DNA from: Pelosinus fermentans DSM 17108
Lineage (GTDB): Bacteria; Bacillota; Negativicutes; DSM-13327
NCBI RefSeq assembly: GCF_000271485.2
Contig: NZ_AKVN02000001.1
Coordinates: 3,683,501 to 3,747,500 of the forward strand
DNA length: 64,000 bases
Direction: 5' to 3'
The notes beneath the pieces were generated by a model, which was not told where the DNA came from, made no database searches, and saw only the letters and a list, made by a program, of their open reading frames with translations. Below are positions 34,508 through 43,666 of this stretch, piece after piece. Each line of letters begins with the position of its first letter. Positions within the stretch are counted from its first letter, which is position 1. Made by a program: the position numbers and the translations under genes.

Positions 34508-34710
34508 TAATCTCCTCCCTGTTTCCTCGCAGGTCAAACGGCGATTGTCAAATAGGCAGTTCTCCTGGCTCTGGATCATCGCTCCTTCAAACCTTCCCAG
34601 GATTTCCATCCCAGTGGCATAAACTTGAAGTCACTCACCAATACAGTGGCGGGACCGCGCCGGCATTCAACCGAACTTCCCTATTAAGCCCTTGCGGGCA
34701 CCTATCTCTT
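34508..34710 (-). ncRNA. Cobalamin riboswitch E (first of a tandem pair)
   Basis: B12 box AGCCAGGAGAACTGCCTAT, core GGTCCCGCCACTGTATTGG and 5' domain TAATAGGGAAGTTCGGT, minus strand. More similar to D than to any other copy. Confidence 0.94.
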
Positions 34711-34745
34711 CTTATTAGATTGTACCTTTTGTAACTTACCTGTTT

Positions 34746-34774
34746 AAAATACCATACTCAAGTCCTACTGTCAA
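34746..34774 (-). promoter_or_regulatory. Promoter serving the tandem riboswitches
   Basis: TTGACA (34769-34774), 17-bp spacer, TATTTT (34746-34751) on the minus strand. It is the only promoter of this type upstream of D and E. Confidence 0.75.
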
Positions 34775-34880
34775 CTTATAATGAAAGAACGCCTCATCAT
34801 ATTCTACTAACTGCCTTCATATATTTATCATGTCTATATATAATAAACTACGATGGAATTATCTGGCAAGGAGGACAATC

Positions 34881-36614
34881 GTGCAACAAGGAAAACCCAG
34901 TCTGCATACTACTTCCTGGCAGTTAATCACCTCTTATTGGTTTTCAAGAAAAGCGCTGCTGGCCTGGGGATTGCTCCTTATAACTATAACACTAAACATA
35001 GGTATTGTTCTGATTAATTTATATTTAAATCACTGGCAGGGAAACTTCTATCATCAACTCCAGTATTACAATTATGCCGGTTTTATTAGTGCTTTACTTG
35101 ATTTTAGCCTTATAGGCAGTGTTTATATTATTATTTCCGGGTTTCAGGTTTTTTTTCAGATGATGCTGCAAATGCACTGGCGGCAATGGATGACTCATCA
35201 TTATCTGCAGCGCTGGCTTCATGACAAAACTTATTATTATATGAATCATTTACTCCATAATGCAGATAATCCTGATCAGCGTATTAGTGAAGATGTTCAT
35301 TTACTTGCCACTAACACACTCAGCCTTTTTTTAGGATTATTAAAACAAATTGCTACCCTCATTACCTTCATTACCGTTCTGTGGCAGTTATCGGGAAATC
35401 TTAGCCTTACCGTTAACCAAACTCCCATAACCATCTATGGCTATCTAGTCTGGGCGGCATTAGGATATTCCATCATAGGCACCTGCCTGATCACCCGGAT
35501 AGGCCGCCCCTTGGTAAGGCTAAATGTCTTGCAACAGGGCTATGAAGCTGATTTTCGCTACGCTCTTGTCCGTTTCCGGGAAAATGACGAAAGTATCGCA
35601 TTATATAATGGAGAAACAGCCGAAAAAAATAAATTCATGCGTATTTTTCACAATATTTATGCCAACTATGGAAAAATTACAATCACCAGTAAAAATATAA
35701 CTTGGCTTACTGTAATTTATTCTCAAGTATCCATTATTTTTGCTTTTCTCATGGCCTCCCCCCGTTATTTCAACAATGAAATACAACTGGGTCAACTCTT
35801 TGAAATATCAGGAGCCTATTGGTATGTCCACTCAGCTCTTTCTTACATCATTGATAGTTTTAGCAAAATTGCGGAATGGCAATCCATCCTGATTCGCCTT
35901 ACGCAATTTACTCAAAATATGCGCAAAGCCCAACTATTACTAAAAGCAACACAAGATCTTACGATACATCCTCCTGTAAACGATTCCTTTATCGCAAAAG
36001 ACCTTTCTATACAATGTCCCCGCAAAGAGTTCTTATTAAAAAACTTGTCTCTGCGGGTAACTGCCAAAGATAATATCCTCATTACAGGTCCATCTGGCTG
36101 TGGAAAAAGCACGCTGCTAAAGACCTTAACCGGTATTTGGCCTTTCTCCCAAGGAACGCTTGCACATCCACCTAAGGAAAAATTAATTCTAGTGCCGCAG
36201 AAATCTTATATTCCCATCCACACATTGTACAATGTACTCCTCTATCCTAACCTTCACACCCCCATCACCAGACTCGCTATGCAGGAAACGTTAAAACTGT
36301 GCCAGCTATCCTTCCTAACAGAACAATTAGATCAAGAAAATAATTGGGGGGAAATTTTATCCTTAGGTGAACAACAAAAATTAGCAATTGCCAGGGCCAT
36401 ACTGCATCAGCCGGACTGGCTGCTGCTTGACGAAGCAACATCTTCCCTTGATACAGAAACGGAGCTATATATGTATGCTCTCTTAAAAAGAATGCTGCCT
36501 AAAACCGTACTTATCAGTGTCGGACATCAAGACGCTTTAAAGAAATTTCATACATTAAAACTGGAACTAGACGGACTGGGAAGCTGGCAATTATCAAAGC
36601 TGCCAGCAACATGA
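34881..36614 (+). CDS. SbmA/BacA-type ABC transporter with fused ATPase (YddA/Rv1819c-like)
   Basis: 577 aa half-transporter. A six-helix membrane domain of the SbmA/BacA family occupies roughly residues 1-330 (LNHWQGNFYHQLQYYNYAGF is diagnostic). An ATPase follows with Walker A GPSGCGKST starting near residue 403, signature LSLGEQQKL (an LSGGQ variant) and Walker B WLLLDEATSSLD. It dimerises in the inner membrane. Rv1819c of this group imports cobalamin and ABCD4 handles it in humans, which fits the neighbouring riboswitches. Start GTG 34881 with AAGGAGG 6 nt upstream, preferred to an in-frame ATG 51 nt earlier without a ribosome site. Confidence 0.85.
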   Translation: MQQGKPSLHTTSWQLITSYWFSRKALLAWGLLLITITLNIGIVLINLYLNHWQGNFYHQLQYYNYAGFISALLDFSLIGSVYIIISGFQVFFQMMLQMHWRQWMTHHYLQRWLHDKTYYYMNHLLHNADNPDQRISEDVHLLATNTLSLFLGLLKQIATLITFITVLWQLSGNLSLTVNQTPITIYGYLVWAALGYSIIGTCLITRIGRPLVRLNVLQQGYEADFRYALVRFRENDESIALYNGETAEKNKFMRIFHNIYANYGKITITSKNITWLTVIYSQVSIIFAFLMASPRYFNNEIQLGQLFEISGAYWYVHSALSYIIDSFSKIAEWQSILIRLTQFTQNMRKAQLLLKATQDLTIHPPVNDSFIAKDLSIQCPRKEFLLKNLSLRVTAKDNILITGPSGCGKSTLLKTLTGIWPFSQGTLAHPPKEKLILVPQKSYIPIHTLYNVLLYPNLHTPITRLAMQETLKLCQLSFLTEQLDQENNWGEILSLGEQQKLAIARAILHQPDWLLLDEATSSLDTETELYMYALLKRMLPKTVLISVGHQDALKKFHTLKLELDGLGSWQLSKLPAT

Positions 36615-36615
36615 T
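36495..36615 (+). repeat. Left direct repeat: 3' end of the BacA-like gene
   Basis: 121 bp covering the last codons and stop of the BacA-like gene. It recurs at 48537-48657 in the same orientation with about ten differences, all transitions by my count. Intact coding copy. Confidence 0.85.
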
Positions 36616-36654
36616 TATCTTGTATTTTCTCTTTCTTGATAATTTTATTCATTA
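36614..36654 (+). repeat. 41-bp fragment of the sugar-binding-protein gene
   Basis: Matches 41626-41666 (inside the sugar-binding protein gene, same orientation) with two mismatches by eye. It begins exactly at the stop codon of the BacA-like gene, marking a recombination junction. Confidence 0.8.
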
Positions 36655-36661
36655 CAGCAGG

Positions 36662-36698
36662 AATAAAAAATAAGACCAGCTAACCAAATTAGCTGGTC
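36662..36698 (-). terminator. Terminator of the phosphotriesterase-family gene
   Basis: GACCAGCTA/TAGCTGGTC perfect stem, followed on the minus strand by TTATTTTTTATT. Confidence 0.8.
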
Positions 36699-36720
36699 CT
36701 AGCTTTTATAAGTTATACCC

Positions 36721-37827
36721 TTAAAAGGCTAAAATACGAGCCGGATTTTCTATCATTATCTTTTTGATATCATTGTCAGACACACCGCATTTTTTCAATG
36801 ATGGTACAACAAAATCTGCGAGACGCGTATAACCTTCACCCCCACCCCGACGTGTAGCCAGTTTAGTAAATACATCATTCCCGATAACGATTTGTCCTGC
36901 ATAGCCCTCTCGGATCAACGACACTAACCCCGATAAAATATACCAGTCAGGATAATGAGCAATCCCCAAAGGCTCATCATCGGCCTCAAAACCAAAAGGA
37001 GTGAAAGAAAGTATAAAGCCCATATCAAGCAACTCTCTGTGCAGGCTGATATCAAAAGGTACATGCCCAGGATTATTCACAAGTTGTTCAATAGAAAGAA
37101 CGCCCATCAGCAGCTGGACATGACACAAGATTGTCCTTTCAGGAATACACCCACCTCGAGATAGGGGCTGCAGTACATTCTGCCTCACCTCGTCCTTTGT
37201 GAGATCAGGTCCTAGGTGAACCTGCAGCGACAAGCCTGTTTCGCCGGAGACGAAGGCTGCCGCGCGCAAATAGTCTTCTAATTGTTTAGTGTACACCTCA
37301 TAAGCCGCCTTGATATGGCCGGGAAAAATACCAGTTTTGCCAACGCCTTGATCAATTTCGCGGCGCAAGAATGAGCAAAACTGTTTAAATGACATATCAC
37401 GGTAATAAGCTGGCCATGTGTATTCTGCATATAAACCTGTAGAAGCCACAATATGAACACCTGTACGTTCGGCTATCTGCCGAATGGCAAGAAGGTCATT
37501 GGGCGAACTGCGAATGCCAGGTGCGCTAACTTCAACAATTGAATTACCACCACGATCTTTAAATTCGCCTACTTCGGCAGTCATCATCTGTTTGTCATCT
37601 AACCTCATATTGTCCAAAGATAAAACTATGTTATGACGCAGGGCTGAACGATTCTCCAGCACTAGCTTATCTTCCAGCTTCAGGTTGCGATGACTCGGGA
37701 TAAAGCAGGATTTGCGAATTCGGCTGCGAAACATGGAGCAGTCCGAAAGGACATGTTCATGCATAGAGGTGAAACCAAGCTGTTCTGGTGCGATCGGACC
37801 GCAAACCGTCATAATCTTTTGCGACAT
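36721..37827 (-). CDS. php: Phosphotriesterase-family metal hydrolase
   Basis: 368 aa amidohydrolase-superfamily TIM barrel. Metal-binding HxH at 23-25 (TSMHEHVLSD), GHIKAAYE with the candidate carbamylated Lys, later ILCHVQ and VIGNDVFTK. Many members of this group are lactonases, not phosphotriesterases. Single gene divergent from the aminotransferase; AGGA precedes the ATG. Native substrate unknown. It is first inside the repeat-bounded block. Confidence 0.85.
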   Translation of the reverse strand: MSQKIMTVCGPIAPEQLGFTSMHEHVLSDCSMFRSRIRKSCFIPSHRNLKLEDKLVLENRSALRHNIVLSLDNMRLDDKQMMTAEVGEFKDRGGNSIVEVSAPGIRSSPNDLLAIRQIAERTGVHIVASTGLYAEYTWPAYYRDMSFKQFCSFLRREIDQGVGKTGIFPGHIKAAYEVYTKQLEDYLRAAAFVSGETGLSLQVHLGPDLTKDEVRQNVLQPLSRGGCIPERTILCHVQLLMGVLSIEQLVNNPGHVPFDISLHRELLDMGFILSFTPFGFEADDEPLGIAHYPDWYILSGLVSLIREGYAGQIVIGNDVFTKLATRRGGGEGYTRLADFVVPSLKKCGVSDNDIKKIMIENPARILAF

Positions 37828-38213
37828 ACTATCATCCTTTCCTTTGCATTAGCGTGTCTTCAAGAACGCTTGATAGAGTCGCGCCGAGAATTAAAAATTA
37901 TTTTAACTGAAATGTTGTATGTTCTGGCAGACACGACTATCCGTAATATCATATGCCCATGCAAATGCCAGAGGAACATTTTTTTACGATAATCCCTTGA
38001 TCCTGATACTGACTTATATTCCACTGTTGCTTTTTCTCTTGATTTCTTGCCACAACTTTCACCTTTTAATCTATTTTTATCACCTCTTATTTCCTGAAAC
38101 AACATCCCTGTCCCCTTGTTTTTTTTACTTAAAAGGATTTTAAGCAATGCATCCAGAAAGAATAAAAGAACCACCCTAAAATATTCTATTTACAACATTC
38201 AGGAGGAATTAAC
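37828..38213. other. Divergent intergenic region with a GTCCC-type repeat remnant
   Basis: Holds the upstream regions of php and the aminotransferase. At 38103-38126 CCCTGTCCCCTTGTTTTTTT matches a motif seen again near 39490 (inverse) and 41396. Overlapping short reading frames lack ribosome sites. I see no convincing promoter or RNA gene. Confidence 0.5.
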
Positions 38214-39404
38214 ATGATTTCACAAAATATTTACAATAAGATTAATAAATCTTCGTGGATACGTGCTATGTTTGAGGAAGGAGCAAAACTTCGAAAAATT
38301 CATGGTGCAGAAAATGTATACGATTTTAGTTTGGGTAATCCTGACTATGAACCACCAGTAGAAGTAAAAAATGCCATTAAGAAATATACATCAGACGACA
38401 GTGCTGGTCTTCATCGTTATATGAGCAACGCTGGACACCCAGAAGTCCGGGAGAAAATCGCAAAAAAAACTTCTGAGGAAAGCGGATTGCCTGTAACACA
38501 AAATCATATCATCATGACCTGTGGAGCTGCTGGTGGACTGAATGTTGTCTTAAAAAGCATCTTAAATCCCGAAGATGAAGTAATCGTTTTTTCTCCGTAT
38601 TTTGTTGAATATCTATTTTATATTGAAAACTGTAATGGGAAACCTGTAGTTGTCCCGGCAGATACCAAGACCTTTGAACCTTCTCTAGATCTTCTCGCCA
38701 GAAGTATCACATCTAAATGTAAAGCAATCATCATCAATTCACCCAATAATCCGACAGGCGTAGTATACAGCGAAGAAACATTAAAAAAGATTGCTGCTCT
38801 ATTAGTAACTAAAGAAACAGAGTTCAACTCCAAAATACTTGTAATATCTGATGAACCTTACAGCAAAATAGTCTATGATCAAGTGGAAGTACCCAGCATT
38901 CTGAAGATATTCAAGCATTCTGCCATTGTAAACTCCTACAGTAAATCTTTAGCCATCCCAGGCGAACGCGTTGGCTATATTGCAGTAAATCCAAGTATTG
39001 CTGATGTGGATTTATTAATCAACGGCATGATTTTTTGCAATCGAACACTAGGTTTCGTAAATGCCCCATCCCTTTTCCAAAAAGTAATCGCCGATTCGTT
39101 AGACACGGTTGTAAATACTGATGAATATAAAAGAAGACGTGATTTCTTATACAATAATCTGATTGAGTTAGGATATTCCTGCGTAAAACCCCAGGGAGCA
39201 TTTTATCTTTTTCCTCAATCCCTTATTCCCGACGACATCGAATTTGCAAAACGCGCACTGAAATACAATCTCCTCATTGTACCTGGCAGCGGATTTGGTT
39301 GCCCTGGATACTTTAGATTGGCTTATTGCGTTGATTTCAATAGTATTAAGAATTCTATTCCTGCTTTTAAAGCACTGGCAGAAGAATTTAAAGGGCAAAA
39401 ATAA
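38214..39404 (+). CDS. PLP-dependent class I/II aminotransferase
   Basis: 396 aa, cytoplasmic. FSLGNPDYEPP at the N-terminus, INSPNNPTGVVYSEE for substrate/PLP contacts, SDEPYSKIVYD, and the Schiff-base lysine in NSYSKSLAIPGERVGYIAV. Typical of aspartate/aromatic aminotransferase family members. AGGAGG lies 7 nt before ATG. Monocistronic with a strong terminator. Substrate cannot be set from sequence. Confidence 0.92.
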   Translation: MISQNIYNKINKSSWIRAMFEEGAKLRKIHGAENVYDFSLGNPDYEPPVEVKNAIKKYTSDDSAGLHRYMSNAGHPEVREKIAKKTSEESGLPVTQNHIIMTCGAAGGLNVVLKSILNPEDEVIVFSPYFVEYLFYIENCNGKPVVVPADTKTFEPSLDLLARSITSKCKAIIINSPNNPTGVVYSEETLKKIAALLVTKETEFNSKILVISDEPYSKIVYDQVEVPSILKIFKHSAIVNSYSKSLAIPGERVGYIAVNPSIADVDLLINGMIFCNRTLGFVNAPSLFQKVIADSLDTVVNTDEYKRRRDFLYNNLIELGYSCVKPQGAFYLFPQSLIPDDIEFAKRALKYNLLIVPGSGFGCPGYFRLAYCVDFNSIKNSIPAFKALAEEFKGQK

Positions 39405-39420
39405 CGATACCAAAAAGAGA

Positions 39421-39477
39421 CAGTCATTTCATGATGATACCGATAAATCGGCAAGCATCATGAAATGACTGTTTTTT
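39421..39477 (+). terminator. Aminotransferase terminator
   Basis: 16-bp perfect stem CAGTCATTTCATGATG/CATCATGAAATGACTG followed by TTTTTTG. Confidence 0.9.
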
Positions 39478-39587
39478 GATCCTTAAAACAAAAGGACAGG
39501 GATCTGTTATTGAATCAACTGCGCCGCTGATTCTTCTTTACACACATTTTCCGCTCCTTCCAACCAAGGATATTGCTCTAACTAAAC

Positions 39588-40973
39588 TTATACATCCCCT
39601 TGTCCCAATGGATCATAGGTTCTGAAATCATATGGATACCCTTCATACAAATCCACATGTTTTAATTGGCGTTTATCTTTATTAAGGATTTCCAGATAAT
39701 TTATCTGTTTTGTTGTCGGCGTAAATGTAGGTGTGATGGTGACCTCTTTTTCAATACCATCTTTGTTACGTAAAGTAAACACAACTGGATTTCCAGCATA
39801 CTCTGTTTCCATCAAGGTTTGATAAAAATACATCGCATCAGTTGCTTTCCCATTTATTGCAACAAGCTGATCGCCTGCAGATATATCACGCAATTCTTTA
39901 AAATCATCCCCATCAACAGATGTAATAAAGTAAGGAGCTGTACTCCAATTATCCCGTCTTTCTTGCTCCGTTGAATTTTTTTTAGGAATCATATCCCATT
40001 TTAATCCGTAAGAATACATTCCATATAAATCGGTATATATATTTCTTAAATAATACGCCCACATATTTAGTTCATATTGACCCTGACTATGTAATTTATC
40101 CGAAGGTTTCATCAATTCATAATTTATAGAACTGAGTCTTGTGAAACTTACACCAGTAAACTTATCCGTTACTTTACTATAATGGTATATCTTTTTAAAC
40201 AAATTCAAACTTACACGCGTACCATCTTTTTCTTCTTTTAATTCAGACCATATATACGGAAACATATAGGTCTCATAGATATAATCTGTATCTTCAAACG
40301 ATCCCGTTGTCCAATCATTTGAAAACTTTGCTTGATAATAATCGCTATTGTTGAATTTTCCTAAAGGGTAATAATTTGCTTGATAAATTAAAGCTGGTGC
40401 AATATCTGCCGGCTTTTTATTCGGTATAAAAATTCTAAATTCTGTCGCCTTATCGATACTTTTTACATATGCCTTGGCATCATCTATTGTATGTACAGAA
40501 GCAATAAATTTTAATGACTGTAATGCAGTACGCTTAATATCTTTGTTATCGCTTTTTCCATTGCTCAAATGCATACGAACAGATATAGTTTGCACCTTTT
40601 GCAACTGTTCTTCCAATTCGTTTGACACCTTGTACCATTTTTGCTGCAACTTCGGAGGTAATGGATCTTTTCTCGCATCCTCCATGATTGATAATGGATA
40701 ACTGATTCCATCCAAAATTAAATCTACATTCATATTTTCACTATTTGCTCGGCTGGTAGCTATGCGCAGAGCACTATATTGCTCCCCATCTGCTTTAAAA
40801 ATCCGATTGAATTCAACTGCAGGATCTTCGCTAACTTTCCCCGCATAAAGAATAACAGTCCCATCATTTTGCACATACTCAAAGACCTCAGGTAAATATT
40901 CCTTGGCAAACCCAATTTGTAAAATTGAGCATAAAGTTAAACATAAGACCAAACGCACACATTTTTTTAGCAT
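39588..40973 (-). CDS. Exported protein with a PDZ-like region, function unknown
   Basis: 461 aa with a cleavable signal peptide (MLKKCVRLVLCLTLCSILQIGFAKEY). The mature part carries no clear enzyme motif until ISAGDQLVAINGKATDAMYF and GNPVVFTLRNKDGIEKEVTI at about 370-430, which read like a PDZ peptide-binding module. The upstream half is beta-rich. Probably periplasmic or surface-associated. It stands alone with its own upstream region. No family named. Confidence 0.65.
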   Translation of the reverse strand: MLKKCVRLVLCLTLCSILQIGFAKEYLPEVFEYVQNDGTVILYAGKVSEDPAVEFNRIFKADGEQYSALRIATSRANSENMNVDLILDGISYPLSIMEDARKDPLPPKLQQKWYKVSNELEEQLQKVQTISVRMHLSNGKSDNKDIKRTALQSLKFIASVHTIDDAKAYVKSIDKATEFRIFIPNKKPADIAPALIYQANYYPLGKFNNSDYYQAKFSNDWTTGSFEDTDYIYETYMFPYIWSELKEEKDGTRVSLNLFKKIYHYSKVTDKFTGVSFTRLSSINYELMKPSDKLHSQGQYELNMWAYYLRNIYTDLYGMYSYGLKWDMIPKKNSTEQERRDNWSTAPYFITSVDGDDFKELRDISAGDQLVAINGKATDAMYFYQTLMETEYAGNPVVFTLRNKDGIEKEVTITPTFTPTTKQINYLEILNKDKRQLKHVDLYEGYPYDFRTYDPLGQGDV

Positions 40974-41060
40974 AACACACCCCTTTCCATATTTTATTAT
41001 ATTTCTCTATAAAAAATAAAAAACCTACCCTATAAATACATTTTTTGCTAAGTTTTGATG

Positions 41061-41099
41061 AAAAAGGCATAACTAGCAGATACACAATATTAGTTATGC
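41061..41099 (-). terminator. Hairpin terminator in the intergenic region
   Basis: GCATAACTA/TAGTTATGC stem followed by CCTTTTTC on the minus strand. Possibly a second stop for readthrough of the sugar operon. Confidence 0.5.
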
Positions 41100-41330
41100 T
41101 TCTTCTAGCATATCGAAGATCGAGTAGCCAAACATACCCACATACAATATAGCTAGCAATTTTCTTTATAAGATTGTAAATATCCTATAAACCTTTCTCG
41201 AACTTCATCATCCTCAAATATGACTGTTTATTGATCTCTTATAATAATGTGATAGATACCACTTTCGCTCCTTTGAAGCGCTTTTATGGACATTTTTACC
41301 ACTTCATTGACATTCTATCACTTTTTTAAA

Positions 41331-41415
41331 ACTCACAGGAACCGTCCCCTTGAGTTTGTTTTTCAGTTTGAATTGCTTTCTCCACTGCATTGTTCTCCCT
41401 GTCCCCTTGTTTTCA
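41331..41415. repeat. GTCCC-type intergenic repeat remnants
   Basis: GGAACCGTCCCCTTGAGTTT followed 40 bp later by CCCTGTCCCCTTGTTTTC. Such phrases are scattered REP-like motifs in clostridial and Negativicutes genomes. No transposase is nearby. Confidence 0.5.
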
Positions 41416-41423
41416 CCAGCAAC

Positions 41424-41464
41424 ACGAGAAAGAGGATACACACCGATTAAGGTAGTATCCTCTT
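41424..41464 (-). terminator. Terminator of the sugar ABC operon
   Basis: AAGAGGATAC/GTATCCTCTT stem, 70 bp beyond the binding-protein stop; TTCTC follows on the minus strand. Confidence 0.65.
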
Positions 41465-41534
41465 TTATCGATTTCATCACAATCTATCTATAATCACCAA
41501 AGATTTGCCCTTATAAACCACACCTTTACCCTAA

Positions 41535-42563
41535 CTACTTGGTTTCACTCGTAAATTGTTTTTGTTTATCTTTGCCATACTCCACGATTTGATTGGCTTC
41601 TACCCACTTAACCGCCACTGGATAGTTATCTTGTATTTTCTCTTTCTTGATAATTTTGTCCATTACGTCAATAATGGTTTTACCGATGGCGTAGGAATCT
41701 TGGTCTACTATACCTGTAATTAATCCTTCTTTAATTCCATTTTCCCAAGTAGGGGTATAATCAAAGCCAAAGTGATATATTTTCCCAGCCTTGCCTTGTG
41801 ATTTAATAGCTTCCATAACCCCGGTATCAGGCCCCTCGGAACCTAGAGAAAATACTGCAATTAAATCTGGATTAGAGGTTATCTGCCCTTCTAACTGTCT
41901 TTTAGATTCAGAAGCTTGATCATTATCCTGGATGGGTTCTAACCAGGAAAAACTTTGCGCATCCGCCCCCATTACACTCTCAAACCCTTTTCTTATTCCG
42001 TCTTGCCGATATGTCATAGTTGTTTGCGTAAGATTTACTGCTGCCAAAGCAATCTTACCCTTTTTAATTCCTTTTCCTTTTAAATATTCTGCAGCTTTTT
42101 TCCCCAACTCTTCACCAGCCAACTTGTTATCGGTTCCCACATAAGCCGCTCGGTTGTCCTTTGTTTTGACATCTGCATCAAAAGTAACGATGGATACTCC
42201 TGCATCCCTTGCTTCTTTCACCTTCCGATCAAACATATCCGGGTCCATGGGCGCAATCGCAATTCCTACAGCGTTACTCGTTATAGCTTCCTGGAGAAAT
42301 CCAATATGTTTTTCATTTTTTTGTGATTCACTAGGAGGTGAAGTCTTAAATACCAAATGATAGCCAAGTTCCTTAGCCCGCTCTTCAGCCGCTTTTTTCA
42401 TCGGTGACCAGTATGCTCCTGTATCTACAATCGGGATGAAGTATAACGTCTTTTTATCTGAGCCGGACACATTACTAGTAGCTTTAGAATCGGAGCCCGA
42501 GCAGCCGGTCAATACTCCCATCATGATTCCAATGAGCAGTAATGCCAGTATCTTCTTTTTCAT
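41535..42563 (-). CDS. Sugar ABC transporter substrate-binding lipoprotein (RbsB-type)
   Basis: 342 aa. Lipobox GVLTGC near residue 21, then a type I periplasmic-binding fold: TLYFIPIVDTGAYWSPMKKA, IAIAPMDPDMFDRKV, GVSIVTFDADV. It binds a sugar released by the family-3 glycosidase (inference). Last gene of the glycosidase-ATPase-permease-binding-protein set; 122 bp separate it from the permease. Part of its 3' coding sequence is duplicated at 36614-36654. Confidence 0.9.
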   Translation of the reverse strand: MKKKILALLLIGIMMGVLTGCSGSDSKATSNVSGSDKKTLYFIPIVDTGAYWSPMKKAAEERAKELGYHLVFKTSPPSESQKNEKHIGFLQEAITSNAVGIAIAPMDPDMFDRKVKEARDAGVSIVTFDADVKTKDNRAAYVGTDNKLAGEELGKKAAEYLKGKGIKKGKIALAAVNLTQTTMTYRQDGIRKGFESVMGADAQSFSWLEPIQDNDQASESKRQLEGQITSNPDLIAVFSLGSEGPDTGVMEAIKSQGKAGKIYHFGFDYTPTWENGIKEGLITGIVDQDSYAIGKTIIDVMDKIIKKEKIQDNYPVAVKWVEANQIVEYGKDKQKQFTSETK

Positions 42564-42685
42564 TTACATCTCCCCCAACATATTACTTATTGATACTCCT
42601 GCCGCTAGCAGCTATCATGCTGCTTTAAAAGGATCTGCCAAATTACACCTCCTAATAATGTTTGATTGTGTTTTATGTATTACCT

Positions 42686-43666
42686 TTATCTATTGCGGCG
42701 ATAGTAATCTACAACTACGGCAATAACGATAATACCACCCGTAACAGCCTGTTGTATAAAAGAATTTAAACCCAAAATAGCCAGTCCATTACGAAATATT
42801 TCTAAAGTAAAAATACCAACAACTGCTCCGGGGATATTCCCGACACCACCACTGAAAGCTGCACCTCCAATGATTGCAGCAGCCATAGCAAATAAGCCGA
42901 CGCCAGCGGCTTCGCTTGGCGCTCCGACATTTAGATTGGACATTAAAAGTACACCCGCCAGTGCCGCTAAAGCTCCTTCCAGCATATATACTTTTACGAT
43001 GTGTTTTTGAATATTAATTCCTGATAATCTGGCAGCTTCCTGATTAGAACCTACCGCATAACAATAGCGGCCAAAACGAGTATGGTTCATCACATAGGTC
43101 AAAGCGATTACCACTGCTGCAAAAACAAGGGTATTTGTGAAAATAAAATTTACACCCACTTTCGTATTGGATAACAAATAAAACCAATCGGGAACACCTT
43201 TCACATAGATACCATTGGTTATAAACAGAATAATACCCCGAATCATATAGTCAGTACCTAACGTCAAGATAAAGGAATCTAACTTAAATCTTACAATAAA
43301 GAAACCATTGACAAATCCCCAAAACATTCCTATCACAATTGCTGCTAAAATGACCACAGGAGGTGAAAAACCTTTTACAGCCAGAAAAACAGCAGCTGTT
43401 CCTGCAAAAGCTGCGATACTTCCTGCTGACAGATCGACTCTTCCGGTTATTAACAACATTGTTATCCCAACAGTAGCGATTCCAACCGTTGGAACTTGCC
43501 GAAAGAAATTGCCAATATTGGCCTGGCTTAGGAACAACGGACTAATCAATGAAAAAGCAATTATTAACACAACCAAGACGATATACACGGAATACTTCAG
43601 AAATAAATCCTTACTATCTATTTTCCTAAATATAGATGAACCGTCATTAAGCTTTGGGTTCAACAT
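42686..43666 (-). CDS. Sugar ABC transporter permease (RbsC-type)
   Basis: 326 aa inner-membrane permease with about eight to ten helices. ITGRVDLSAGSIAAFAGTAA and AAIIGGAAFSGGVGNIPGAVVG are RbsC/AraH family landmarks. Overlaps the ATPase gene by 20 bp. Confidence 0.92.
   Translation of the reverse strand: MLNPKLNDGSSIFRKIDSKDLFLKYSVYIVLVVLIIAFSLISPLFLSQANIGNFFRQVPTVGIATVGITMLLITGRVDLSAGSIAAFAGTAAVFLAVKGFSPPVVILAAIVIGMFWGFVNGFFIVRFKLDSFILTLGTDYMIRGIILFITNGIYVKGVPDWFYLLSNTKVGVNFIFTNTLVFAAVVIALTYVMNHTRFGRYCYAVGSNQEAARLSGINIQKHIVKVYMLEGALAALAGVLLMSNLNVGAPSEAAGVGLFAMAAAIIGGAAFSGGVGNIPGAVVGIFTLEIFRNGLAILGLNSFIQQAVTGGIIVIAVVVDYYRRNR

Larger units (their letters stand above)
40974..41534. other. 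561-bp intergenic region with terminators and GTCCC-type repeats
   Basis: Contains two minus-strand terminator hairpins (41061-41099, 41424-41464) and repeat remnants at 41331-41415. The rest is AT-rich with no coding signal visible to me. Confidence 0.5.

Noticed and set aside
34090-34734. Plus-strand frames over riboswitches D and E
   Set aside because: Antisense to conserved aptamer sequence; the similar peptides arise only because the aptamers are similar.
37828-38213. Small genes between php and the aminotransferase
   Set aside because: Frames of 74-104 codons on both strands overlap one another, lack ribosome sites and show no protein-like composition.
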